This document shows positions 11,645 through 22,141 of a DNA stretch of 64,000 nt, in pieces. This DNA comes from Ianthella basta. Taxonomy: Eukaryota > Porifera > Demospongiae > Verongiida > Ianthellidae. The notes below the pieces were generated by a model. It saw nothing but the letters and a program-made list of their open reading frames with translations, was not told the origin of the DNA and did not search any database. The stretch covers positions 8,728,213-8,792,212 of the forward strand of contig OZ025871.1 in assembly GCA_964019415.1 (NCBI GenBank), given 5' to 3'. A program made the translations under genes and the position numbers. Position 1 is the first letter of the stretch, and the number at the start of each line of letters is the position of its first letter.

Positions 11645-12737
11645 CTGCATGAAAAAGAAGAGTCATTTTCACACAATCCTGACAACATCATCATTGTAGG
11701 GCCTTAACCCACTTTTAGCAGGTCACTAATGTGTACTAACCCAGGGGGCTACAATACACAACCTACCAGTAATGATAAGGACATGCCACTTAGTTTACAT
11801 CTGACCCACTATATATTCCACCTACCTGCACAACATGCAGCTACTCAGTGTCCCAACACAAGCACAATGAACATTCCATTGTGTGGAGCACAATCATACA
11901 TACTTACATGCACAAGTGGCAGCTTCAAGAAGGGCTATACCAATATACAGACTCGGGTGTATTAAGGACAGGTGCCAAGGTATTGCGCAATAATTTAGCA
12001 TGCTCTGGAAAGTGCTCGTTTTCGCTTCTGCAGACTGGCTTTGATTATCTTCTTCTTCCTGACAGTAGATGAATGGTATAGTGACGATTGTGTAGAAAAT
12101 TGTGAAGACGTGGAGAAGTCTTAACCCCAAAAAGCTCCGCATTCTTGTACCCATTTTCGAACAAAAACGGAAAACGCGCATAGGAAGGCTACTTCACTGG
12201 CATATCATTTTCACATTTTCCGCACCAACTCACTGTGTTCTATCATCTGACCATAGTACTTCTCTCTGCGATTCGCCTACGCCGAGTTATTGCCATTTTG
12301 GCTCCAAACAGAAGTACCTTTCAAGTACAAAACAGCGTGTAACTTCACCATCAGAGCCTCTGGAAACAAGCACCATGGTCAAAATGTCTCATACATTACT
12401 TCCTAAACTTACTAAAGAGTTCAAACGGCTCCCTGCAAGGCCTTCCTCCTATGCGCGTCGGGCACACTTCCGAAGAAAGCTACGTAGGATTAAAAGCCGC
12501 CATTTTTACGTACAATTTTCACATGACTGTGTATGTTAAGTGTACATACAGGTCAGGCGAACAAGAAGTTTCTATTATATTCGTTTACATAGCGGTCCGT
12601 GTTATGGAAAAAAAAGGATGTAACTTTCACAGGAAGCGCAGCAGCTGGGTGCCAGGCCTTAATGCGCCTGAGGAGGGCTTCATATCCCATGCAAATTGAC
12701 AATTTGGTGGGTTTGAACGTCTACTTGAATTAGTAGC
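11645..12737. other. No gene recognised
   Basis: An open frame at 12102-12539 (plus) reads through low-complexity basic sequence with no recognisable domain or splice support. Treated as non-coding. Confidence 0.45.
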
Positions 12738-12987
12738 TAGTGATCTAATAGTCTGACGTAGCCCAGACCCACTTCCAGCCATTTTATATTGCACAAAGGG
12801 CAGGAAGTGGGTCTGGTAGATTTGCCAGGTGTCAATGTTCAATACCCCCGGGAATCGGTGGGCGTGAAATGTTAATGACGCTTTGATATTCGCCGACGCT
12901 AGCTGTGGGTTAGTTTGGTGCAAACGAAGATGGTCGAAGCAAGCATCAGAGGTGGTGAACGAGAGAGCGTCTGAGGTGGTAATCGAG

Positions 12988-13108
12988 TGCTGATCGCCGA
13001 AGTTGCGAAGGAGCACGGCTATGAGAAGCTGAAGGAGGAGCAGTTGCTAGCGATTGACGAGTTCGTATCAGGAAAAGATGTCTGCGTGTCACTGCCGACT
13101 GGCTTCGG
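12988..13108 (+). pseudogene. RecQ-type helicase fragment captured in transposon copy 2
   Basis: Same fragment as at 8587: VLIAEVAKEHGYEKLKEEQL, AIDEFVSGKDVCVSLPTGFG. If read through, Walker A would be PTGFGES, with Glu in place of the catalytic Lys. The sequence CTTCGGTGAGTC is also a good splice donor, so the exon may originally have ended here. An in-frame stop just upstream (after GGERESV) breaks the frame from the ATG at 12929-12931. Confidence 0.65.
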
Positions 13109-13223
13109 TGAGTCTCTTACGGCCTTTTGCCAGCCGTATACGATCGCGTACGAGGGTACACGATGTCAACGTCGGTGGCTATAGCTGTAAGCCCACTATC
13201 AAAACTTGTCGGTGTGAAGTTAT

Positions 13224-13971
13224 AGATAGATAGATAGATAGATAGATGAATTATTTCAAACAGGAGTGCTGCATCCACAAGAGTGGGTTTTCATGCAGGT
13301 CCTGAACAGTACAGATACAAGCATAGGTATATATACACACATAGGCAATTAAATAGCTAATAAATAATAGATAAATAAACAATGAGTTTCAGGGTCCAGA
13401 TAAGTAAGACATAGCTATAGAGTTGAGTTACAGATTCAAAATTGCATGCTTAAAGGATTTCACACTTGATAATTGTCTAATACTTTGCGGTAGTTGATTG
13501 TACTGTAAGGCACCTTGGAATTCGAACGATTGTCTGTACATTTCTGTGCGAGGTTGCGGAAGGTGGAGTTTGTCGGCTCCTCTGGTGGATGAGTAAGTAC
13601 ACGAGTTCTTGACGAACTTTCCTGATAGATAACTGGGAGCCTGCTTGAGGACACACCGGTGGACCTGGCAGAGTGTTGCATTGTGTCGCCTCCTGTGGAG
13701 GGTGGTCCACCCAAGTTCGTCTCTGAAGGGGGCACTTGGTGTTCGTGGAGGCTTGTTCAGTACCACTCTCATTCCATAATTCTGTACTCTCTCCACACTT
13801 TGGGCGAGGTTGGAACTGCAGGGGTGCCAGATCACCTGGCAGTAGTCCGCATACGGCAGGACTAGTGCGTTGTACAGCATCCGTTTGGTCGAGAGGGGGA
13901 GGTAAGCACTGACTTGTCTTATGCTAGCAATTGCAGCTAGCATCCTTCTCCGCACTGCTCCTACATGGGAC
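13224..13971 (-). mobile_element. 5'-truncated CR1/L2/Jockey-type LINE 3' end
   Basis: The minus-strand frame 13955-13428 encodes the C-terminal part of a non-LTR reverse transcriptase: MLYNALVLPYADYCQVIWHP, VERVQNYGMRVVL, RRRHNATLCQVHRCV, then FRN-type tail sequence ending FKHAILNL. This is the thumb/connection region shared by CR1, L2 and Jockey groups. A (GATA)n tract at 13224-13247 forms its 3' tail, and the catalytic RT and endonuclease are missing. It inserted into Mutator-like copy 2. Confidence 0.85.
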
Positions 13972-14139
13972 TTATGATTTTCACACCTACCGTACTGCGT
14001 GGGAGGAACCAGCCTCGCATATGAATCCTAGCAGACCCACTTCCTGCCCTTTGCACAATATAAAATGGCTGGAAGTGGGTCTGGGCTACGTCAGACTAGT
14101 GATCTAACTACATGTTACAATGGAGCCCCTCTTATAGAC

Positions 14140-14730
14140 ACCGTGAATTCATGCTATTTCTCTAATGAGGACAGTGCCTACTGTCCCAACTACATACAGT
14201 AAAGATGTGTACAAAACCACCTCTGAAATACGTAAGGACACCTCTCTAATGAGGACAGTGCCTACTGTCCCAGCTACGTACATAGAGATGTGTACAAAAT
14301 ACCTCTGAAATAAGGCCACTTCTCTAGTGAGGACAGTGCCTACTGTCTCAGCTACATAGAGATGTGTACAAAACTACCTCTGAAATAAGGACACCTCTCA
14401 AATGAGGACAGTGCCTACCGTCCCAACTACATACAAAGAGATGTGCACAAAACTACCTCTGAAATAAAGACACCTCTCTAATGAGGACAGTGCCTACTGT
14501 CCCAGCTACGTACATAGAGATGTGTACAAAATACCTCTGAAATAAGGCCACCTGTCTAATGAGGACAGTGCCTACTGTCCCAGCTACGTACATAGAGATG
14601 TGTACAAAATACCTCTGAAATAAGGACACCTCTCTAATGAGGACAGTGCCTACTGTCTCAGCTACATAGAGATGTGTACAATACTACCTCTGAAATAAGG
14701 ACACCTCTCTAATGAGGACACTTGGGCCTG
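14140..14730. repeat. About 79-bp tandem repeat, roughly 7 copies
   Basis: Each unit contains CTCTAATGAGGACAGTGCC, a TACTGTCCCAGCTAC segment, GAGATGTGTACAAA and CCTCTGAAATAAGG. Spacing between copies is mostly about 79 bp. Single or partial units recur at 16545-16690, 16895-17010, 20535-20660, 23865-23950 and 26075-26200, always beside the DEATH/2A modules, so the repeat travelled with the segmental duplications. Confidence 0.85.
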
Positions 14731-15023
14731 TTCCCAGATGAATTGAAAACAAAGATGTTCTAATGTACAAGAGTGTTCACACAATGACACCTGAGAAATC
14801 CACCCTACACAGGGTTTCAAACCCCATCCATCACCTTGATACCCTCAGCAGTACCACAAGCTCCACTCCTTGGTATGCACACTGACAAGCAGGTGGACTT
14901 GTACAAGATTTCAGTCAATTAAGACAGTGACCCAACCAGTGTGTTAGTGACTGCTAACATGACCTGTACTACTGTGCTAAGTGCAGGACTCATGTAAACT
15001 GTTCAGTAAACACAACAACACAC

Positions 15024-15371
15024 CTCTCTCCACGGGGCCAGGATTTGCTTCCACATCTCCACTTCGGAGGAGGAGGATCGCTATGACAACCAGTGGACCT
15101 AAGCTGTTGCCCCCTAACACCTTCAGCAATGGGCCTACAGGATTCCTGTATGAGCCATCTTTACACTTAGTTCTTCCTAAGCAGCTCACAATCGCGGCAG
15201 TAGCAATCAAGTAATCATAAAATTCATCAGTTGTGATAGCTGGGTCACCAAAGAAGTTATTTTGAAGGTGAAGCACCACTTGCTCCCATCCATCAACAAT
15301 GGATCGTACTATAAACTCATCCAGCTCAGACAGTGTAGGCTTGGAGCTGATGTCAAGGAGAGTATGAGCAC
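15024..15371 (-). CDS. Chimeric exon: N-terminal half of DEATH fused to 2A-like module
   Basis: A 348-bp phase 1-1 exon. It starts like the DEATH exons (HTLLDISSKPTLSELDEF, then ..GWEQVVLHL), then switches to the sequence that precedes the 2A motif elsewhere (FGDPAITTDEF, KDGSYRNPVGPLL), a hydrophobic stretch (PLVVIAILLLRS) and GDVEANPGP at 15060-15034, ending PVER before a GTGTGT donor. The 2A motif matches the D-V-E-x-N-P-G-P consensus, which causes ribosomes to skip the Gly-Pro bond. The first half of DEATH cannot form a complete fold. It is probably a recombinant of two neighbouring modules; whether it is expressed is unknown. Confidence 0.65.
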
Positions 15372-15439
15372 CTGAGGAAGGACAGGATGGCAGGATAGAG
15401 TAAAAAGTATGTGACAATGGTACAGCTAGTGAAAGAAGG

Positions 15440-15570
15440 GACCAGTTATGTCCACTCATCAATACTATGACAGCTCATCAATGAAACTGTATTCATTAAT
15501 ACATTGAGCTTGGGGCTCTCTCTCAAGGAGAGTAAGGCAGCAACATTCCAGTCTGTAACAAGTGCAATCC
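15440..15570 (-). pseudogene. CARD exon remnant
   Basis: The minus strand encodes WNVAALLSLRESPKLNVLMN, matching the start of the CARD exon at 7572 (WNNDALLFLKEKLKLKVLMN), then diverges after about 30 residues and stops. The rest of the domain is absent. Confidence 0.6.
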
Positions 15571-15595
15571 TTTCACAACTCAGCTGCACACACAC

Positions 15596-15946
15596 CTGCA
15601 GTGGTAAGCTCTGAATCTGGTCCTTCAGAACCCTCACCAAATTGCTCTCTCTTCAGTTTATCTGCTAGCTGTTGGTGCCGGCTTCTCTCCAGGGCCTCTA
15701 AGACAGAATGCCAAGTCCTCTCAGTCACTCCTGTACCAGATTTAGCATTCAGCCAATTGCTGAGGACTATTTGGCTTGCCTCCTCAAGTTGACCAGGGTT
15801 ATCCCCTTTCAATATGTCTATCATAAAGGACTCCACCCGAAGGTAAAACATCACTTGTTTCCATCCATCAGCAATGGATCGTACTATGAACTCATTCAGC
15901 TCAGCCAGTGTAGGCTTGGAGCTGATGTTGAGGAGACCGTGAGTAC
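15596..15946 (-). CDS. DEATH domain exon
   Basis: A 351-bp phase 1-1 exon with acceptor TTTCCTCAG and donor GTGTGT. It encodes a full-length DEATH domain: KPTLAELNEFIVRSIADGWK, a middle helix with FMIDILKGDNPGQLEEASQI, LSNWLNAKSGTG, and RTWHSVLEALERSRHQQLAD. The W-x(n)-W spacing and the terminal LADKLKREQ helix match its paralogues at 10718, 22470 and 25030. No stop or frameshift is seen. Role: homotypic binding in a death-fold signalling complex. Confidence 0.75.
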
Positions 15947-17282
15947 CTGAGGAAATACAGGATGGCGGGATATGTTTGGTGACGATGGTACGTACAGTTA
16001 GTAAAACCTTATCATTACTATGATGCATTAGATACTAAGTCTAGCCACACCACATGCTGGTTACAGGTATACGTAGTGACAGCCTAGCTATTTTTGCTTA
16101 CTTTCAGTGTCCCCAACTTCCCATCACTGCATCCGATTACTTCCCTAGTCCCTTCCCTGTATTTACAATACCACACACATGATTATGCTGCATGTACAGT
16201 AGCTATTTCACAAGCTGTAGCTACTTTCAGACTCATCCTCTGGCATAGTGAGAGAACTGACAAGAAACTACCACGTAATGACAGGGGCATACTACCTTAT
16301 TTACATTAGGTTGCCCACAACTCCCGCCCACCGCCTGTGGGCTATATACACAGCCTTCTGTTGTGTAGGAGTCTTTACACAAGTCTACAACAAGGGTCAC
16401 ACCTGAAGGCTTGAAATTCTGAACAAGTTATCTAACGGCTTAAAGCAATTCAACTAGCTAGATACAGCAATGTACAGTGCTGATTTAAACTACTTAAGCT
16501 ATTACGAAGCTAGTATACGTAAATGGAGCCTCTCATAAAGGACACAATGGCATAATGACACCTCTCTAATGAGGACAGTGCCTACATGCAGTTCCAGTGA
16601 ATAGAGATACAACACTACCTCTGAAATAAGGACACCTCTCTAATCAGGACATTTGGACCTGTCCAAAACAGTCCCATGTGTTTATAGAATAGAGAAGTGA
16701 TAATGTAGTGTTCACACAAGACTTTTGAGAAGATGTTCGCCTTACAAACACAGTGTGGCAAAACCCCATCCTTCACCCTGTCACCCTCAGCAGCACATCA
16801 AGACCCACTCCTTGGTATGCACACTGACAAACAGCTGGACTTGTCCAAGCTTTCAGTCAATTAAGACAGTGACCCAACCAGTGTGTTAGTGACTGCCTCT
16901 GAAATAAGGACACCTCTCTAATAAGGACAGTGCCTACTGTCTCAGCTACATAGAGATGTGTACAAAACTACCTCTGAAATAAGGACACCTCTCTAATGAG
17001 GACACTTGAGCCTGTTCCCAGATGAACTGAAAACAAAGATGTTCTAATGTACGAGAGTGTTCACACATCTGAGAAATTCGCCCTACAAACACAGCATTGC
17101 AAACCCCATCCTTCATCCTGTCACCCTCAGACGCCCCATAAGCTCCACTCCTTGGTATGCACACTGACAAGCAGCTGGACTTGTCCAAGCTTTAAGTCAA
17201 TTAAGACAGTGACCCAACCAGTGTGTTAGTGACTGCTAACATGACCTGTACTACTGTGCAATAAATGCTTGACTCATGTAAA
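15947..17282. other. Duplicated spacer DNA
   Basis: Contains fragments of the 79-bp repeat and a block (16660-16890 and again 17005-17280) shared with 14740-15000, 20640-20950 and 26180-26400. No gene seen. Confidence 0.6.
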
Positions 17283-17440
17283 CTGGCCAGGGTTAGCTCC
17301 TTTCACTCTGTCTATCACGAAGGACTCCACCCCAAGGTGAAGCACCACTTGTTCCCATCCATCAGTGATGGATCGCACTATGAACTCATCCAGCTCAGCC
17401 ACTGTGGGCTTGGAGCTGATGTTGAGGAGAACGTGAACAC
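17283..17440 (-). pseudogene. Truncated DEATH exon
   Basis: Starts with an intact acceptor and KPTVAELDEFIVRSITDGWE, but breaks off after ANPGQ, where the sequence joins DNA like that beside the 2A exons (compare 14990). The second half of the domain and the donor are lost, probably by unequal recombination. Confidence 0.7.
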
Positions 17441-18780
17441 CTGAGGCAGGGACATGCAGGATGGCAGGATACAGTGTATACAAGATGGTACATTTAGGTA
17501 ATGCAGGGAGCATCAACTGATACTTAGCCCAGTCACACCATGTGGTGGTGGCAATTACAGAGAGCAATAATTAGATTACTTTCAGAGCTCCAGTTCTCAT
17601 TACTGCATTTTAGTCACACATTTACAATACCCCATTCAAACATGAACACGCTGTAGCTATGCACTGTACTTCACAAGCTAGTGTACATTCAGTGGAGACT
17701 CAGAAACATTTGGCATAGTGAGAAAACTGACAAGAAACTATGTACAGGAGACTAGTCACAACAGAGCAGCACATGACACACTATACCTTAAAGTGTGAAG
17801 CTGTTCAAAGCAGAACGTGGTTGCATAAGCAACATTTGTCTCATGGCAAGATCCATGTGTGCCCACCGCAAAGGTGGGTCTAGTGGCAACACCACATTCT
17901 TCTTAGCCCAATGACATTTTTGTCTGGAATGTTGGACTGCCAATCACATCACAGCTAGAAACTGTAATTTGGTGACAACACTGTGATGTATGAGTAGCTG
18001 AAGGAGCTAAGTGCAACAGGAAGGCCAGGAAGCTGGACTGTAGTAGATCGAGTATCGATTACTCAGTTAGTCACTATGCGAGAACTCAAACTTGGAGTGA
18101 AACCTTCATTGCGTTGACGACTGACAGTGGCAAATCCTTTGGTTACGTTGGAAGCTATGCTGCTTTACAGTTTGTCTTCAACTTGTTGTGGTGAGATTAG
18201 GCTGCCTATGGTGGTGCTCATACTTTATTAGTTGTTACGTATGCAGACATCATCAGGTAATATTGCATCATAGGGTCAAGCAAAAGGAATCATTGTTACC
18301 AGACCCAAATTTTGCAGCGGGCACATGGGTCTGGGTACAAGACTAAAGCAACACAGCAAGGCTTAAAGTGCCACTGAAGCAAAATTTTTATTTCATTTTT
18401 AAGTAGTACGAATCTTCCTAAGAGAAACTGCCTATCCTTTGTGTTGACGAAAATGGCTCCTTCATACCGTTCTTGACGATGTATGCTTGCTGCCCAGCAC
18501 CAAAAACTGGCAACAGTGCCACACCCCCGTGACGTCACTGGGTTTGCAAAGTTCCCCGGTGTGCATATTTACAATGTATTATCATAGAAGTTCATTGCAT
18601 CATTGTTCTATCGTAGAACCTCGAGGCGACTTGATATTGGGCAGGTACATAGCATAACCCATCACAACGGACTGTAGAGTGTTTCAGCTTCGTAGGCCTC
18701 CATTTAGTGATGCTACTGGGTGTGCAAACTGCCGAAGGGTGTAGCTATGTTGAAGCATAGGCAACGTAGGATTCTGGGCT

Positions 18781-19000
18781 CTATGGCTGAAGAAAGTGTT
18801 GTTTCCTCCTCTTCCTCTGATATATACATTCGATGGAGAGTTGTCTGAAGAAGATCTTGCTGAGTACTCCTCGCTTGTTAGACCCTATCAAGACAAACTA
18901 TTGGCCGGGGAAGTTACCACGGAAAACGCAGACGAACTCGACGCAGATGGGCTCTCTCCGGGAATCCTGCAGGACAGATATGAAAGAGCCGAGACATCAC
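18781..19000 (+). pseudogene. Decayed acidic ORF inside the DNA transposon
   Basis: An ATG at 18783 gives MAEESVVSSSSSDIYI and then a stop; shifting frame opens YTFDGELSEEDLAEYSSLVR, then GEVTTENADELDADGLSPGI and LQDRYERAE. This acidic layout resembles the N-terminal part of P2X7-like-domain proteins often found near invertebrate transposon ORFs. That resemblance is from memory and weak. One frameshift at least breaks it. Confidence 0.35.
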
Positions 19001-19845
19001 AGTGCCATTATTACATGCGGGAGAGGCTGCCACTGTGTCTTACCTGCTTTGTGTGTCTTCGTTCTCCTCTCCGGTCACGATAAGATAGCTCGTCTTCTGT
19101 CCGTGGAGCTACTGTGTCAACGTTCGGCACGGATCCCTGCTTCAGAAGAGTACGAGGCGTTTTATTGGCGTTTTATCGGCTGATTCATCTCCCAAAGATA
19201 GCTTGCTTAGCTGATAACTGAGCCGTTGTTGAACTTTGCTTGCCATACTGTTCTTCGTAGATGTAAACACTCTTCTGCTTCTGCTGCTTGCCATGATCTT
19301 GGTCTATCAACACTGTCCTCCTGAAGGAAGCTTCATTTTTCTCAGACTGTCTTCAAGTGCCTCTCTTCCCATTGTCCGTCCTACCTATTTCAGCTCTTCT
19401 CTGGTCCAAACTCCTCTCATCACACTCAGTGGTACTCTTCTTGTCAACTCAACCTCCCGCTCACAAGGTCATCTTTTGGTCAAAGGTCATTCAGTTTTGC
19501 TGGCGCCTCTATGTGGAGATCACTCCCTGCCAACATCTGCGAGACAAAACATTTCCGGGCTTACTCTACCAAGTGCAAAGATTTCCTCCTGGACTGACCT
19601 TTATGTGCATGCACAGTCATGATATATATTCCATTTTAATATTTTAATAACTGCTTGAATGAACCCAACAATGTAAATCCTCCATGCATGTCTTTACCTT
19701 TACATCATTTCGTCTCTCTGTTTTGTTTTGTACTGTGTTCCCTTTTCTTTTCCCCTTTTTTCTTTACTGGGCGCCTGTGAGAATAGCCTATGGCTAACGG
19801 CTCCCCAGTCTAAATAATGATCCCCTGACCCTGATCCCTGACCCT

Positions 19846-20090
19846 CACCCCTGACCCCTGTGCTGGAAGCAAGTCGGCTCGAAATGTGCGGAACAGAGAG
19901 CAGAGTATTCCGATGGTTCGAAGTTGGCCCTATGACGCCGGACGAATTGAGTCCACAGTCTCCGTAAACAGACATTTTTTGGGAAGCGGTGCATTGAAAT
20001 GCCAGGGGTATAGCTGGTGTTCTTGCAGCTAACTTTATTCGGCCCACCATCTACGCAGTACCTTCCACCGTGCTTGACAACTTTTTCACC
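19846..20090 (-). pseudogene. THAP-domain fragment inside the DNA transposon
   Basis: The minus strand encodes a C2CH THAP zinc finger: YCVDGGPNKVSCKN, SMHRFPKNVCLRRLW, FVRRHRANFEPS, LCSAHFEPTCF. The conserved H-R-F-P, W and C-x2-H-F residues are present. THAP is a DNA-binding domain shared by P-element-type and other transposases. No transposase catalytic domain follows; the frame runs into simple repeat and stops. Confidence 0.8.
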
Positions 20091-20319
20091 CATTTCTTGG
20101 CAATGTAAAAAGTTTTCATTTGCAAACCCAATGACGTTTTCTGACGTCATGATTATTGCACAAGAATGGTCGCCAGTTTTTGGTGCTGGGTAGCAAGCGT
20201 AAATCGTCGAAAACGGTATGAAGGAGCTATTTTCGTCAACACAAAGGATAGGCAGTTTGTCTTAGGAAGGTTTGTACTACTTAAAAATGAAATAAAAAAA
20301 ATCGCTTCATTGGCATAAT

Positions 20320-22120
20320 GATCACAATGCAAACAGAGCAAGTAATGACAGGGGCATACTACCTCCTGTGTGTTACACAGCCTCCCCTTGTGTGTAAGCC
20401 TCTACAACAAGGGCCACACCAAATGCTGAAGGCTCTGAATCTTGTACAAACCACTTGGTGGTTTAAAGCACTTCAATTAGATAAACACAGTAGTGTAATA
20501 GCTACAATGAATGAACCCTCTCAAAAAGACCACAATGAAATGAGGACACCTCTCTAATGAAGATAGTGCCTAATGTCTCAGGTACGTAGAGATGTGTATA
20601 AAAATACCTCTGAAATAATGACACCTCTCTAATGAGAACATTTATACCTATCCAAAACAGTCCTACATGTGTCAAAATTAGAGAGTTGCTAAAGTACTGT
20701 AAGAGAGAGTTTGTAGAAGAACATCTGACAATGTGTTCACCCTACAAACACAGTGCTTCAAACCCCACCCATCACCTAGCTACCCTCAGACGCCCCATAA
20801 GCTCCACTCCTTGGTATGCACACTGACAAGCAGCTGGATTTGTCCAAGCTTTCAGTCAATTAAGACAGCAACCCAACCAGTGTGTTAGTGACTGCTAACA
20901 TGATCTGTACTACTGTGCAATAGGTGCATGACTAATGTACATTGTTCACCAAGCACAACCACCTACCTCTCTCCACAGGATCGGGGTTTGTTTCCACATC
21001 ACCATTTCGAAGGAGGACAAATGCTATGACAACCAGTGCACCAAAGCCATCGCCTCCTAACACCTCCAGCAATGGGCCTACAGGATTCCTGTATGAGCCG
21101 TCTTTACACCTATCTCTTGCTAAGCAGCTCACAATCGTGGCAAGAGCAATCAAGCCATCACAGAGTTCATCAGTTGTGATAGCTGAGTCACCAAAAAGGT
21201 CACTTTTGGCTTCCTTTTGCCCCTTCTTATTCAACAAGTATTTCTTCTCTCTGCTGTGTGGTTGGCCGAGTGGACAAGGTGTTCCTTCCTGACTGGACGG
21301 TGACCTATTCACTTCTCTCCTGATGATGAGAGTCTGCTGAATGTGGGTAACCCACAATCCTACAACCACACGCAACTGCTCATTTGAAATAGGCATGTCA
21401 CCTATGTAGAAACAAAGGAGAGGGACAATGAGTTGAGATGAATAGCATGCATTCACCTCCACCACTTCAACTGTGTGTTATTCCTTCACTGCCATAGTCT
21501 ACAGTGAACCACCTCCTAGCTACATATATACAAGGCACTGGTATTGAGAGGGGATGTCACACTGATGAGACCTGCCTTTGAGGGCACAGTATTAGATGGA
21601 GCACAATGGCTTGATGGACAGCCATTGTGCCCCAGATCGTGCTGTCATTATATTAGCTACCGCAGCACAGCGTGTAAGATTAAAGGGTCTACCTAGCTAC
21701 ACACGATCATACGTGAATAGTCACAGAGAGTAGCTACAGTACTTGTAGGACACTTGCACTAAAGCATACACAATGGATACAACAGCTTCTTGGGCACAAA
21801 ACACGTACAACTGTGTTCATAGGACCTGGGTGCAGTCAAGCCTTACGTAGCCAGCTATTCCACACATTCTAACTGGCAATGTAGCTATCGACATTCGATG
21901 ATCACAGTCCAATAGCGGATCATCATATACCGAAGCTCACTTAGCTCCCTAGACATGTACTACAGACAATATCTTTGTTTGTGAACTCAAACTAGCCTAC
22001 CAGCAGTGCATCAGAAGAACTGAATCTCAGACACAAAGGAAGAGACTCCGAAGCATAGGATGTGGAACAACTACAAGTAGATGCTGGTCAGCAGGTGGTT
22101 ACCCACAAAAATCCACACAG
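20320..22120. repeat. Segmental duplication, partner of 25790-27490
   Basis: The two blocks share the spacer repeats, the 2A exon and about 600 bp upstream of it (including AGACCTGCC, GTGCTGTCA and CTCACTTAGCTCC / CTCACCTCAGCTCC positions) in the same order and orientation. The upstream part probably contains a promoter and a non-coding first exon. Confidence 0.7.
20967..21401 (-). CDS. 2A-module exon with mutated motif (NPDP)
   Basis: A 435-bp phase 1-1 exon. Likely start ATG at 21396: MPISNEQLRVVVGLWVTHIQ, a basic linker, DELCDGLIALATIVSCLARD, KDGSYRNPVGPLL, hydrophobic ALVVIAFVLLRN, then GDVETNPDP at 21003-20977. The glycine before the skip site is Asp, and Gly is essential in all known functional 2A sequences, so this copy should give one uncleaved polypeptide. 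The rest of the exon and its splice sites are intact. Confidence 0.7.
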
Positions 22121-22141
22121 TACATTCCTAGCCAACTTCAA

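Larger units (their letters stand above)
12749..14096. mobile_element. Mutator-like non-autonomous transposon (copy 2) with nested LINE
   Basis: Starts TAGTCTGACGTAGCCCAG and ends with its near-complement CTACGTCAGAC; bounded by an 11-bp direct repeat TAGTGATCTAA (12738-12748 and 14097-14107). The TIRs match copy 1 at 8355-8963 closely, including the internal stem-loop. The same helicase exon fragment lies inside. Compared with copy 1, this element contains an extra ~750 bp (13224-13971) that is a LINE insertion, splitting an internal GGTGTGAAGTTAT / GATTTTCACACC palindrome. Confidence 0.85.
18369..20315. mobile_element. 1.95-kb DNA transposon with TGCCA(C/A)TGAAGC inverted termini
   Basis: The left end (18369-18540) and right end (20150-20315) are reverse complements over about 160 bp, starting TGCCACTGAAGC / TGCCAATGAAGC. 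The flanking sequence matches an empty version of the site at 23633-23660, AACACAGCAAGGCCTAATG, so the insertion point is clear; TAA is present on both sides. A THAP domain lies inside on the minus strand. The element looks non-autonomous or decayed. Confidence 0.8.

Noticed and set aside
12102..12539. 145-codon plus ORF
   Set aside because: No domain, no paralogue in the window and no splice context; the composition is unremarkable.
13459..13735. Overlapping minus ORFs at 13.46-13.74 kb
   Set aside because: They are alternative frames of the LINE reverse transcriptase fragment.
19236..19647. Serine- and leucine-rich plus ORFs inside the THAP element
   Set aside because: No recognisable family and the frames overlap each other; more likely decayed transposon sequence.
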